Part shown: positions 7,954 to 19,337 of the stretch, one piece after another
Layout: each line of letters opens with the position of its first letter
Position numbering within the stretch: position 1 is the stretch's first letter
Origin: Candidatus Nanopelagicales bacterium
Lineage (GTDB): Bacteria; Actinomycetota; Actinomycetes; S36-B12
NCBI GenBank assembly: GCA_018402235.1
Contig: JAGYJJ010000004.1
Span: forward strand, 1,075,256 to 1,139,255
Length of the DNA: 64,000 bases
Reading direction: 5' to 3'
Translations under genes and position numbers: made by a program
The notes under the pieces: generated by a model
Database searches by the model: none
Seen by the model: only the letters and a program-made list of their open reading frames with translations
What the model was told of the DNA's origin: nothing

Positions 7954-9608
7954 CAGACGGCCCTTTGATCGTGCAAAGTGACAAGACTCTCTTGCTTGAG
8001 GTCGATCACAAGGATGCCGCAGATTGCCGCAAGGCCATCGCACCGTTTGCCGAACTAGAACGAGCCCCCGAGCACATCCACACCTACCGACTCACGCCCT
8101 TGGGTCTGTGGAACGCGCGCGCTGCTGGTCACGACGCAGAGCAGGTGGTGGACACCCTTATCCGCTTCTCGCGCTATCCGGTTCCGCACGCGCTACTCGT
8201 CGACGTCGCCGAGACGATGGCCCGCTACGGACGCCTGCAGGTAGCAAACGATCCTGCGCACGGATTGGTTCTGCAAGCGATTGATCCCGCCGTACTGGAG
8301 GAGGTCCTGCGCAGTAAGAAGGTGGCTCCGCTCCTTGGTGCTCGACTCGATGAAACAACTGTGATGGTTCACCCCAGTGAGCGTGGCCATCTCAAGCAGG
8401 CACTCGTCAAACTTGGTTGGCCAGCTGAAGATGTAGCCGGGTACGTCGATGGCGAACGTCACGCGATTGCGCTGGATACCACTGACTGGCAGCCTCGCGA
8501 TTACCAGGTCGAGGCGGCTGACGGTTTCTGGTACGGCGGCTCGGGCGTGGTGGTTCTCCCGTGCGGTGCCGGCAAGACCATCGTTGGGACCCTGGCGATG
8601 GCACTCGCCCAGGCCACCACGTTGATCCTGGTGACGAACACCGTGGCCGCTCGCCAATGGCGCGACGAACTCCTGCGGCGCACCACTCTCACCCCCGACG
8701 AAATTGGCGAGTACTCAGGCTCGAAGAAGGAGATCCGCCCGGTCACAATCGCCACCTACCAAGTGCTAACCACGAAGCGCAAGGGCATCTACCCGCACCT
8801 TGAGGTGTTCGATTCCCGCGATTGGGGCTTGATCCTTTACGACGAAGTCCACCTGCTCCCTGCTCCCATCTTTCGTTTCACCGCAGACATCCAAAGTCGT
8901 AGGCGTTTGGGGTTGACCGCCACCTTGGTGCGCGAAGACGGTCGGGAATCCGACGTGTTCTCGCTCATCGGTCCGAAGAGATACGACGCACCATGGCGGG
9001 AGATCGAAGCCCAGGGATATATCGCCCCTGCGAATTGTGTTGAGGTGCGGGTAGATCTTTCAGAATCTGACCGCATGACCTACGCCATGGCCGAACCCGA
9101 GGATAAATACCGGCTTGCCGCATGCACTCCGGAAAAGAACAAACTCGTCGACGAGATCATCGCCCACCACCCAGGTGAGCAAGTACTCGTCATTGGTCAG
9201 TACCTCGATCAGCTCGCGGAGATCAGCGAGCACCTAGACGCACCCGTCATCACCGGAGCCACGTCGGTCAAGGAACGCGAAAGGCTCTTCCAGTCCTTTC
9301 GCGATGGTGAGATCAACGTCCTTGTGGTCAGCAAGGTCGCGAACTTTTCCATCGATTTACCTGAAGCAGCAGTGGCTGTCCAGATCTCCGGCACCTTCGG
9401 CTCCAGGCAAGAAGAAGCACAGCGACTCGGTCGCGTACTGCGCCCAAAGGCCGATGGCCGCACCGCGCACTTCTACTCCATCGTCACGCGCGACACCGTA
9501 GACGCCGACTTTGCCCAGCACCGCCAACGCTTCCTCGCCGAGCAGGGGTACGGGTATCGGATCGTCGACGCCACCGATCTTCACGCCGGTCGATGGGAGG
9601 GCGTGTAA
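7950..9608 (+). CDS. XPB/Ssl2-type DEVH helicase
   Basis: A 552-residue superfamily 2 helicase like mycobacterial XPB (Rv0861c). Domains in order: an N-terminal damage-recognition-like region (1-180), Walker A LPCGAGKT near 202-209, the DEVH box at about 297-300, GLTATLVREDG for motif III, and motif VI with QEEAQRLGRVLRPK near 487-500. It unwinds DNA with ATP, probably in repair. The start is ATG inside ATGA, overlapping the M20 stop; a longer frame from 7875 has no signal. An octet of C follows the stop. The Helicase_C_3 partner lies 3 kb upstream on the same strand. Confidence 0.93.
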   Translation: MTDGPLIVQSDKTLLLEVDHKDAADCRKAIAPFAELERAPEHIHTYRLTPLGLWNARAAGHDAEQVVDTLIRFSRYPVPHALLVDVAETMARYGRLQVANDPAHGLVLQAIDPAVLEEVLRSKKVAPLLGARLDETTVMVHPSERGHLKQALVKLGWPAEDVAGYVDGERHAIALDTTDWQPRDYQVEAADGFWYGGSGVVVLPCGAGKTIVGTLAMALAQATTLILVTNTVAARQWRDELLRRTTLTPDEIGEYSGSKKEIRPVTIATYQVLTTKRKGIYPHLEVFDSRDWGLILYDEVHLLPAPIFRFTADIQSRRRLGLTATLVREDGRESDVFSLIGPKRYDAPWREIEAQGYIAPANCVEVRVDLSESDRMTYAMAEPEDKYRLAACTPEKNKLVDEIIAHHPGEQVLVIGQYLDQLAEISEHLDAPVITGATSVKERERLFQSFRDGEINVLVVSKVANFSIDLPEAAVAVQISGTFGSRQEEAQRLGRVLRPKADGRTAHFYSIVTRDTVDADFAQHRQRFLAEQGYGYRIVDATDLHAGRWEGV

Positions 9609-9630
9609 CTCCATCCCCCCCCATGTCCTA

Positions 9631-10005
9631 TTGGCCTGGTTATGGGATTCCGACTGCGTACCCGATAGCCACCCGCTTGAGGTGTATGTGCACCGGCTTC
9701 GCGCGAAACTAGGTGAATCTGGCAGCAGACCGCACTTCATCCACAACATCCGCGGTGTCGGTTATCGATTCGAGCCTCAGTCGACTCCGCGCGAATGCCG
9801 GGCGATCTTGGAGTACGACGATAGAGCGGTGCTCCGCGGCATAGAATCCCTGAATTTGACAACGAAAGTTGTTACCAAGCACGGAGACTCACTCGCGGTG
9901 AAGGTGACCATGATGTGCCGCTACGAAGGTTGGCGGCTCACTGGCATGTCGGTAGACCTCACCTGGTGCTATCAGGACATCGCGGAGACTAGATCGTTGA
10001 CGTGA
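9631..10005 (+). pseudogene. Response-regulator fragment (OmpR winged helix only)
   Basis: Right after the helicase and a C run at 9615-9622, the frame reads LLAWLWDSD, LEVYVHRLRAKLGE and IHNIRGVGYRFE, the second half of an OmpR-type DNA-binding domain. The receiver domain and the first helix of the winged helix are missing. After it come about 75 residues that I do not recognise (ILEYDDRAVLRGIESLNL and on), which may be a separate module. There is no ribosome binding site; a TTG at 9631 is the only candidate start. I read it as a truncated remnant. It overlaps the convergent GH130 gene by 34 bases. Confidence 0.6.
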
Positions 10006-11426
10006 ATACTGGCGAAGCGAATGCGCCAGTCGCTCATGCCATAGGGAATGAGCAACCTTTCTCCATGCACTATGGCACCGCATGAGTAGACGACGTTCGG
10101 CACGTAGCCGTTTCGTTCATCCTCAGCTGGCTTCACAAGAGGTTCTTTCAATCGACCGATCACTTTCGTGGGATCGTCGCGGTCAAGCAACATCGCCCCG
10201 ATTGCATATTGACGCATGGCTCCAGCTCCGTGGGTAAGCACCAGCCAGCCTTCCGGTAGTTCGATCGGTGATCCACAGTTGCCCATGTGCACTAGTTCCC
10301 AAGAACGGTCAGGTGACTCGATCTTGTGGACGTCGTTCCAGTGGTAGCTGTCCTCGGAGATGGTGAGGGAGATCGATTCACGGTCCCAACGAGACAAAGC
10401 CAGGTAACGCCCACCGATCCGCCGCGGGAAGAAGGCCAGGCCTTTATTCTCCGCTCCGGATCCTGTCAACTTCATGGACGAGAAGGAACTGAAGTCGTCG
10501 GTTTCCAGGATTCTCGATGAAACGTGCGCGCCGTCGAATGCCGTATAGCTGGCTCGATAACGCACCGGCTCGTCCTCATCCTGTAGGCGAACGAATCGGG
10601 CATCTTCCATGCCGCGACGCTCATCTGGTGATGTGGGCCAGAGCACTCGCTCGCTCAGCGACAGATCGTCGGCGAAATCCACCTCGTAACTGCTGCGCGC
10701 TATTTCCTGCATGACCGCAACGAACTCATCAGAAGCGACGTTTCGCAAACCACCAGGATCAACCTGGCTCATAGTCGCCAGCAGATCCTCGGTGGTGAAT
10801 TTATCGGGCAACATGCCTAGGACGAGTTCGAGGTCGGTGCAGTCCATGCCCGCCTCGATCGCCGATTGCCGCACGAAGCGTCGGCGCAGGACCGTTCGAC
10901 GCTCGGCACGAATGGACGCGTAGGGCGATGGCGGGTCCACTGACACCACGCCATCGGACGCGATATGGCCCGACCGGAAGACAACCGTCGAGATATGTCC
11001 CTCACCCACCGCCCTCACGCTCAGCACGAAACGCAGTACGCCGGCTTCGGCTTCGGGATCAGCTGGGTGGGGCACGATCGATGGGTTGAAGTATGCAGCA
11101 GCTTCGATGGCGTATTCCTGTGTCAAGTATGCCCCGATGAGCAACTCACGTTCACGAGAAACATCAACAGGAACCAAATGCGCAACCGCACGATAGTGAG
11201 AGGCGAGTTGGTCACGAAGATTACGGTGCCTGCCACTGAAGTCGCGTTCCACTGCATCCAAAGCAGCGACGACCTCGGACTTCTTCAATGCCAGTGCCCT
11301 GTTGACCACCTCGGGAATGCGCGAGGGACCTCGAATCAGGTCTTCCTCACCAGGCACGAACATCCGACACAGGACCCGGTCGGCCGCTCCCTGCAATTCG
11401 ATCGATTGCCGTTCAACGTTGATCAT
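9972..11426 (-). CDS. GH130-like glycoside phosphorylase
   Basis: A 484-residue protein. The C-terminal 270 residues look like a GH130 five-bladed propeller: RRGMEDARFVRLQDED, NKGLAFFPRRIGGRYLALSRWD, GSPIELPEGWLVLTHGAG and YVPNVVYSCGAIVHGERLLIPYG. GH130 enzymes phosphorolyse or hydrolyse beta-mannosides such as beta-1,2-mannan. The N-terminal 170 residues are extra compared with short GH130 members. It is the last gene of a three-gene operon; its ATG overlaps the stop of the preceding gene (ATGA). No signal peptide, so it acts in the cytosol. The exact glycan cannot be told from the sequence. Confidence 0.82.
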   Translation of the reverse strand: MINVERQSIELQGAADRVLCRMFVPGEEDLIRGPSRIPEVVNRALALKKSEVVAALDAVERDFSGRHRNLRDQLASHYRAVAHLVPVDVSRERELLIGAYLTQEYAIEAAAYFNPSIVPHPADPEAEAGVLRFVLSVRAVGEGHISTVVFRSGHIASDGVVSVDPPSPYASIRAERRTVLRRRFVRQSAIEAGMDCTDLELVLGMLPDKFTTEDLLATMSQVDPGGLRNVASDEFVAVMQEIARSSYEVDFADDLSLSERVLWPTSPDERRGMEDARFVRLQDEDEPVRYRASYTAFDGAHVSSRILETDDFSSFSSMKLTGSGAENKGLAFFPRRIGGRYLALSRWDRESISLTISEDSYHWNDVHKIESPDRSWELVHMGNCGSPIELPEGWLVLTHGAGAMRQYAIGAMLLDRDDPTKVIGRLKEPLVKPAEDERNGYVPNVVYSCGAIVHGERLLIPYGMSDWRIRFASIHVNDLVSAMS

Positions 11427-12421
11427 GCCGCGTGAGCCAATATGGATCGTGCCCGCTGGTCGACGCTTATGAATGCCGTTGTCGATTCGGCACCGCGATT
11501 ATCGTTGCGTCCGTCCATCGTGAGCGCGTCGAAACCGGCCCCTGTTGCTGGATCATGCATAGAGATTCCCTGATCGTTGTGTCCGTCGAACCATCGACGC
11601 CCCAGGTCGATCCGCTCCAACCACACTGGGTCACTGGAAACGTCGTAAGCCGTTGCGCATGCATCGACAAGTGCTGCCACCTCAATGGGTTGCTGGTCGA
11701 ATGCAGGTAAGGCATCTCCAGGCATCCAGCCATGGTGTGGAATGACGGACAGTCGTCCTGCCGCTATCTGCAACTGCCATAACCACTCCAAAGCGTGGCG
11801 GCCCTGGCGAATCAAGTTGTCGTCGTTAATGTGAAAGCCCGCGAGCATCATCGCTTCAGGAATCGCTCCATTGGCATAGGTCAACATTGGTTCGGGCCAC
11901 GCCCACGTTGCTTCATCCTGCTTGGGCAGCATTGAGGCCGTGTCGTGGATAATTCCGAGCGCGTGCTTGTTGCCTGGTAGTACTTCGAGTACCTGTGCAG
12001 CACCCAAAGTGGCGAAGACCATCGAGCGCAGATAAAGCGAACGGCGACGAGCCGATATCCGAAACCTCTCGTACGCCTCTGCGGCGACCCCCGTGTCTCG
12101 ACTCGACCGGACTACAGATCCCCATGCCCACAGGGCACGTCCCCAGTGATCGGCGGTCGATGGCGCACCCCGCCAGGTGCCGGTGTGATCGCGCCTGTTG
12201 ACCACACGGCCGTCGGGGATCTGCGACTCGGTGAGAAAAGCCGAGTACACGTCCAGCAGCCTTTGCTTGTCAGGACCGGCATAGGGATCACGCATGAGCA
12301 CGATGAGTCCTCTTGCTACATCATCAACGCAATAACCGTGTTCGCGTCGAGGTTCATCACCGAGACAGTGTTCATACAGCCCGAGATCATCAGTCAGATT
12401 GCTGAGGTGTTGAAGGTTCAT
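11423..12421 (-). CDS. Glycosidase-like (alpha/alpha barrel) protein in the GT4/GH130 operon
   Basis: About 332 residues starting MNLQHLSNLTDDLGLYEH. It has REHGYCVDDVARGL, GRVVNRRDHTGTW, ADHWGRALWAWG, WPEPMLTYANGAIPEAM and GWMPGDALPAFDQQPIEVAALVDAC. The repeating helical pattern with conserved acidic and aromatic residues fits a six-hairpin glycosidase fold; I cannot name the family. The start is the ATG in an ATGA overlap with the glycosyltransferase stop; the longer frame from 12523 would run into that gene. It overlaps the GH130 gene downstream the same way, so all three should be made together. It probably cuts or binds the glycan handled by its neighbours. Confidence 0.78.
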   Translation of the reverse strand: MNLQHLSNLTDDLGLYEHCLGDEPRREHGYCVDDVARGLIVLMRDPYAGPDKQRLLDVYSAFLTESQIPDGRVVNRRDHTGTWRGAPSTADHWGRALWAWGSVVRSSRDTGVAAEAYERFRISARRRSLYLRSMVFATLGAAQVLEVLPGNKHALGIIHDTASMLPKQDEATWAWPEPMLTYANGAIPEAMMLAGFHINDDNLIRQGRHALEWLWQLQIAAGRLSVIPHHGWMPGDALPAFDQQPIEVAALVDACATAYDVSSDPVWLERIDLGRRWFDGHNDQGISMHDPATGAGFDALTMDGRNDNRGAESTTAFISVDQRARSILAHAA

Positions 12422-13572
12422 GCCGATATCCGTGTTTCCTGGTGACCTGAAGGTAGGAACTGCCGTGTCGAACGGGTGATGGCATGTGTAAGAGATGTCA
12501 TCGATGCACCCACCGCTGGCCACAGCAGCCCAGCAGCCTTTGCAGCAGACTTCTCGCGCATCTGCCGCCGCGCCTGTGGATCGCGGATCACCGTTCGGAT
12601 CGCTTCAGCAATGGAGTTTGGGCTCTGCTGCCTCACCAAGAGACCCGTGCCATCTCCAAGCATCTCGATCGCATGCGGGAACCTTGTGGCGATGACAGGT
12701 CCCCCCGCCACCAACGCTTCAGCTAGGACACCCGAAGTGACCTGCTCACGGGTGTCGTAGGGAAGTAAGTACATATCTGCAGAGGTGATCATTCCGTTCA
12801 GGCCATTGCTATCGAGGTAGCCGTCCACGAAGTGAACGCGATCCGCGACGCCGTACTTCACCGCCAATTGACCGAGGTGATGGCGGTACTTATGTCCATC
12901 ACGGGCAGCAACCTTTGGATGTGTCTGACCCACAACGTAGTAATCAGGCATTGGATCGATGTCTCGTAGCAGCGACAGGGCTGCAATTCCCCATTCGATG
13001 CCCTTACCCTCGCTCAGAAGTCCCCAGGTAAGGATCCGTGGACGCATCCGTATGTTGTGCGGCCGGAAGGATCCACGAACATCGGGGGCTCCGTGCGGGA
13101 TCACGGTGGTTCGATCCATATCAACGTCGTATGTGCGAACCAGAGATTCCATCGCTGAATGCGACAACACAACGGCTGCATTTGATGCGTGCAGAATTCC
13201 TTGCATAACGCGACGCTGTCGATGCGTGGGTCGCTCGCTGACCGTGTGAAGAATGCTGATTACTGGTACGCGGGTCTCGTTGAGGAGATCGAGTACGCCG
13301 TCACCATCTTCACCCGGATAGATACCAAATTCATGTTGGAGGATTACCGCATCGTTATCGTTCAGAAGATGCGCTGTACGCGGAAGATCGCGCGAGGACT
13401 CGTGATCACCCATGATGATCGAACTGGTTGGGCAAATAGCACCATCTGCTAATCGGAGGATCCGTACGTTTTGGCCGAGGCGATTCATCGCCGTGGTCAT
13501 TGATCTTGCGAACGTGGCAATTCCGCATTGCGTGGGTGGGTATGTGCTCACCATGGCAACCTTTTGTGACAT
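12418..13572 (-). CDS. GT4-family glycosyltransferase
   Basis: About 384 residues. The N-terminal Rossmann part has STYPPTQCGIATFARSM, and the C-terminal part has WGLLSEGKGIEWGI, YYVVGQTHP, the acidic SADMYLLPYDTREQVTSGVLAEAL loop and PVIATRFPHAIEML, typical of retaining GT-B enzymes. It would transfer a sugar from a nucleotide donor in the cytosol. The start at ATG 13572 has AAGGAGT 8 bases upstream; the frame can be read longer but without signal. It is the first gene of the coupled operon with the glycosidase-like and GH130 proteins, so it probably builds the glycan, possibly a mannan, that they trim or recycle (inference). Confidence 0.87.
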   Translation of the reverse strand: MSQKVAMVSTYPPTQCGIATFARSMTTAMNRLGQNVRILRLADGAICPTSSIIMGDHESSRDLPRTAHLLNDNDAVILQHEFGIYPGEDGDGVLDLLNETRVPVISILHTVSERPTHRQRRVMQGILHASNAAVVLSHSAMESLVRTYDVDMDRTTVIPHGAPDVRGSFRPHNIRMRPRILTWGLLSEGKGIEWGIAALSLLRDIDPMPDYYVVGQTHPKVAARDGHKYRHHLGQLAVKYGVADRVHFVDGYLDSNGLNGMITSADMYLLPYDTREQVTSGVLAEALVAGGPVIATRFPHAIEMLGDGTGLLVRQQSPNSIAEAIRTVIRDPQARRQMREKSAAKAAGLLWPAVGASMTSLTHAITRSTRQFLPSGHQETRISA

Positions 13573-13665
13573 CAATCGACTCCTTAGACTCGTATTGGCG
13601 CTAACCGTGGCAAATCGCCCGGTTGTGCGCTCGGTCATTGCTGACCGGTATTAGTTATTGACGGG

Positions 13666-14100
13666 TCATATGCGTTTTGCAACAACTACGACGTTCGCTT
13701 GGTACCCGCCACGCGATTCATCGAAAGCTCCGCCGCACGTGATTAATACGAGTCGATGCGCGCCTTCGCGCTTGAAGATCCATGGAGCCTGCTGTGCAAA
13801 CCGCTCATTCTCCAGAACCTCAACCTTCGTCACCTCATAATTCATGCGGCGACCCGACTGGTCTTGCAGCTTGACCGCGTCACCTTCGAGAAGGTTTCCC
13901 AGATTCCGAAAGACACCGTTCGGATCACTGACGCCATCTTTATGCCCGGCAAGGACGGTGTGACCTATGTCCGAGATCGGCAAGACGCTTTGATGGTACC
14001 ACCCGATAGTTGAGATGTCCGATGGCACCTGCATGGTCACTGAATCACTCATTCCCACCGGTTGCACATTTGCCGCAACCTCGAGTGCGGCAATTGTCAT
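13666..14100 (-). pseudogene. Class E/F-like sortase, N-terminus missing
   Basis: The 144 residues visible carry the sortase core: TVLAGHKDGV with the catalytic His, VLITCGG with the catalytic Cys, and an Arg in DESRGGYQANVV. Sortases need an N-terminal membrane anchor. Here the frame upstream reads about 40 more residues (PVRVAQAPVLQIP and on) without ATG, GTG or TTG and hits a stop near 14226; no membrane helix is present. The sequence beyond is an HSP20 remnant on the other strand. So this gene is probably truncated by a deletion or rearrangement near 14226, although translation from the ATG at 14100 cannot be excluded. Confidence 0.7.
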
Positions 14101-14284
14101 TCGAATGGGTTGAGGGCTGTCTTCATAGGGAACCGGATAACGCAGTTGGGCTGCTTGCGATGCTGGTATCTGCAGTACTGGTGCCTGCGCGACACGAACA
14201 GGTATGAAGGTAGGCGATCGTAGTTCTGCACGACGTTAACCTGCACGTCCACGCCCATCGGGCTCGGGCAAACCCGAGCGCTCC

Positions 14285-14425
14285 ATGCGAACGCTCACCT
14301 TGCCTTCAGGGGCCGACGAGAAGCACATCAAAGCTTCCTACCGAGATGGCATCTTGGAAGTTGCTATCCCCATGCGTGAGCCCAGTGCGAAGGCGCACGC
14401 TATTCCGATCACCCGACAGGACTAA
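14285..14425 (+). pseudogene. HSP20 (alpha-crystallin) C-terminal remnant
   Basis: The frame ending at TAA 14423-14425 reads RTLTLPSGADEKHIKASYRD, then GILEVAIP and a tail with AIPITRQD. This is the end of an HSP20 small heat-shock protein: the last beta strands of the alpha-crystallin domain plus an I-x-I-like tail. The upstream part is absent and an in-frame stop lies near 14237. It is too short to be functional (46 residues from the internal ATG). It ends just before a strong hairpin. The neighbouring truncated sortase suggests that one event joined the two fragments. Confidence 0.75.
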
Positions 14426-14434
14426 CAGACTCGA

Positions 14435-14478
14435 GGTTATGTGCGTCCCCGCTCACGAAGGCGGGGGCGCGCATAACC
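14435..14478. terminator. Strong hairpin between the HSP20 remnant and yceI
   Basis: GGTTATGTGCG-TCCCCGC pairs with GCGGGGG-CGCGCATAACC around an 8-base loop (TCACGAAG). It lies 16 bases beyond the end of the minus-strand YceI gene and 9 bases beyond the HSP20 remnant, so it can end transcription from both sides. Confidence 0.7.
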
Positions 14479-14494
14479 CAACGATGAGCGCCCC

Positions 14495-14980
14495 TTAGCG
14501 CCCTAGACGCAACCGGGCATCGATGTCCACCACGAGGTCATCGACCTTTCCCACTCCAGGCAGTGGAATATGAACGGACCCGAATCCTGCGCTGCCCACG
14601 ATCTCGATCTCGGTCATCGCATCCCAATCTGCATCGACCGGGCTCACAGTTAACTCGATCTCCACATCGATCGAGCCTGCCTTCGCGGGTCCTCGGATGT
14701 TCACAGCCTCACTCGGCCAGTGCCCACTACCTGCATAAACAAGATCGTGCGCGCGATAGCCAGCGATGAAGGCGCGGGCGGCGTGTTCGGTGAGGAAATT
14801 TCCCGTCTTGATCTGATCCAAGGCGATGGTTAAGTCCAGGTGCATTCGTGTCGAATCAACTCGAAGGCTGCCGGCGCGCACTGGTGCCGAAACATCCAGG
14901 TTCATCAGTCCCGCACCCTGAGCATTACGCAAACGAACATCCCCGCCGTCCATCTGGCCGATCGACCAAGTCTTTTCCAT
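14495..14980 (-). CDS. YceI-family lipocalin-like protein
   Basis: 161 residues, MEKTWSIGQMDGGDVRLR at the start and IALDQIKTGNFLTEHAARAF, HWPSEAVNIRGPA and IEIVGSAGFGSVHIPLPGVGKVDDLVVDIDARL in the body. The pattern fits YceI, an eight-stranded barrel that binds isoprenoid-like lipids. There is no signal peptide in this version, so it may be cytosolic, as in several actinobacterial members. The ATG at 14980 gives the normal family length; the longer frame would overlap the divergent TMEM175 gene. No Shine-Dalgarno sequence is seen. The substrate is unknown. Confidence 0.82.
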   Translation of the reverse strand: MEKTWSIGQMDGGDVRLRNAQGAGLMNLDVSAPVRAGSLRVDSTRMHLDLTIALDQIKTGNFLTEHAARAFIAGYRAHDLVYAGSGHWPSEAVNIRGPAKAGSIDVEIELTVSPVDADWDAMTEIEIVGSAGFGSVHIPLPGVGKVDDLVVDIDARLRLGR

Positions 14981-15026
14981 GTGCGTACTGTGCCAAACGG
15001 CCACCTCCTCAAGATTCCCCGGCAGA

Positions 15027-15659
15027 ATGCGCCCTGTGAAGAAGTACCCACGGATGTATGCGCCCCAGCGGCTGGGAGCCCTGACCGACGGTGTTTTCGC
15101 GATCGCGTTGACCTTGCTCGTTCTCGAACTCAAGTTGCCCGAACCACCGCCCGCGGACCTGACTTTGGGCGAGATTCTGCGAACAGACTGGCATCCATTC
15201 CTCGGCTGGATCATCAGCTTCATCGTGTTGGCACGCCTCTGGCTGATCCAACACGACACTGCGGCAGCCCTCACTCGCGCCAGTTCACACACCCTTCTGA
15301 TCAATATGGTGTTTCTGGGAACGATCTCCCTGGTCCCCTTCAGCGCGAACTTGATCAGCGTTTATGACCTCAGCGAACCCCTGAGCCTGCAGATCTTCGC
15401 CATCTTGATCGGCCTCAATTCATTGGTTCTCGGCTGGTTCGTTCATAGCGCCGAGCGCGACCAGGCCATGGTTGAGGGACGCGATCCACGGTGGTCTCGG
15501 CGTGCAATCCACCATCTGATCGGCGTTCCCGTTATCGCTGTGATCGCAGTGCTGGTCACCTTCATCAATCCCACGCTGACCTTGCTCGTATGGGCTATCG
15601 AGAGTGTGGTCGTGGTGGTGCTTCTGCTCACCTCAGGGCGCGTCGACGAGAATGCCTGA
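15027..15659 (+). CDS. TMEM175-type (DUF1211) potassium channel
   Basis: About 210 residues with six hydrophobic segments. The first contains RLGALTDGVFAIALTLLVLEL, the signature of bacterial TMEM175/DUF1211 channels (usually FSDGVFAIA). A membrane protein that likely leaks K+ or other monovalent cations. The start is uncertain among ATG 15027, GTG 15036 and ATG 15054; I keep the first. It ends six bases before a large palindrome and a terminator hairpin that separate it from groEL. Nothing odd in length or composition. Confidence 0.85.
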   Translation: MRPVKKYPRMYAPQRLGALTDGVFAIALTLLVLELKLPEPPPADLTLGEILRTDWHPFLGWIISFIVLARLWLIQHDTAAALTRASSHTLLINMVFLGTISLVPFSANLISVYDLSEPLSLQIFAILIGLNSLVLGWFVHSAERDQAMVEGRDPRWSRRAIHHLIGVPVIAVIAVLVTFINPTLTLLVWAIESVVVVVLLLTSGRVDENA

Positions 15660-15664
15660 CTCCT

Positions 15665-15728
15665 CGCCGAGACCTGCACTTTCGGTCAAATTTCGGCGAA
15701 ATTTTGACGCAAGGTGCAGGTCTCGGCG
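15665..15728. repeat. 64-bp near-perfect palindrome (REP-like)
   Basis: A 15-base outer arm (CGCCGAGACCTGCAC, 15665-15679) pairs perfectly with 15714-15728. An inner arm GTCAAATTT (15685-15693) pairs with AAATTTTGAC (15699-15708), one base unmatched, around a 5-base loop. It sits between the convergent TMEM175 and groEL genes. It is larger and more AT-rich inside than a normal terminator and looks like a repetitive extragenic palindrome. Confidence 0.85.
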
Positions 15729-15748
15729 CCAGGGTTGGGAATGACAAA

Positions 15749-15773
15749 GGGCGGCTCCTTGTGAGAGCCGCCC
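15749..15773. terminator. Rho-independent terminator downstream of groEL
   Basis: GGGCGGCTC and GAGCCGCCC form a perfect 9-bp stem with a 7-base loop. Read on the groEL strand it is followed by TTTGTCATT. It lies 48 bases past the groEL stop. Confidence 0.8.
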
Positions 15774-15820
15774 TCCGTATGAAAGGGGTTGGGGTTTTCG
15801 GACCCCCTAGGAAGTAGTTC

Positions 15821-18845
<3,025 letters not shown>

Positions 18846-18851
18846 CTGCGC

Positions 18852-19148
18852 CTAGCGCCCGGTCACCTCGATGCCCAGCCGGCGGGCAGAACGCGCGCGC
18901 TGCCGAGCCGCACGCATGCGACGCAGCCGCTTCACCAGCATGGGATCGAAGGCAAGTGCCGCAGGATCATCGATGAGGTTGTTGATGATCTGGTAGTACC
19001 GGGTGGAGCTCATATCGAACAGATCGCGGATGGCTTGCTCCTTGGCGCCGGCGTACTTCCACCATTGCCGTTCGAACTCCAGGATCTGGCGATCGCGCTC
19101 GCTCAAACCATCCCCTGCCGCTTCGTGGTCGAGGCGGGCAGCATCCAT
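18852..19148 (-). CDS. DUF3263 protein, HTH-like
   Basis: 98 residues: LSERDRQILEFERQWWKYAGAKEQAIRDLFDMSSTRYYQIINNLIDDP is the DUF3263 signature, a small helix-turn-helix-like domain restricted to actinobacteria, with a basic tail (RLRRMRAARQRARSARR). It probably binds DNA (inference). In mycobacteria and streptomycetes it often sits beside groEL or a secreted cell-wall protein. The ATG at 19148 has AAGGAG 6 bases upstream. The region to its right (19149-19337, 189 bases) has no gene; it holds its leader and a 12-bp palindrome TGCCTCGAGGCA at about 19314. Confidence 0.88.
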   Translation of the reverse strand: MDAARLDHEAAGDGLSERDRQILEFERQWWKYAGAKEQAIRDLFDMSSTRYYQIINNLIDDPAALAFDPMLVKRLRRMRAARQRARSARRLGIEVTGR

Positions 19149-19337
19149 CCGGTGCTCCTTCGCAGTCAACCCCTGATGGGGCTGTGAATCGGGCTGTTCG
19201 TCGGGTTTCGTGCGTGGGCGGGGGTCGAGGGAATCGACACCGCAGGGAAGGTAGGCGCCATCGTAGGACCTAAATGCCATCGGTGTCATTTACCCCTCCC
19301 CTCAGGTGTCTCGTGCCTCGAGGCAACTGCCAAAAGA

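Noticed and set aside
14285..14425. A functional small heat-shock protein
   Set aside because: Only the last 46 residues remain and the alpha-crystallin domain is missing its first half.
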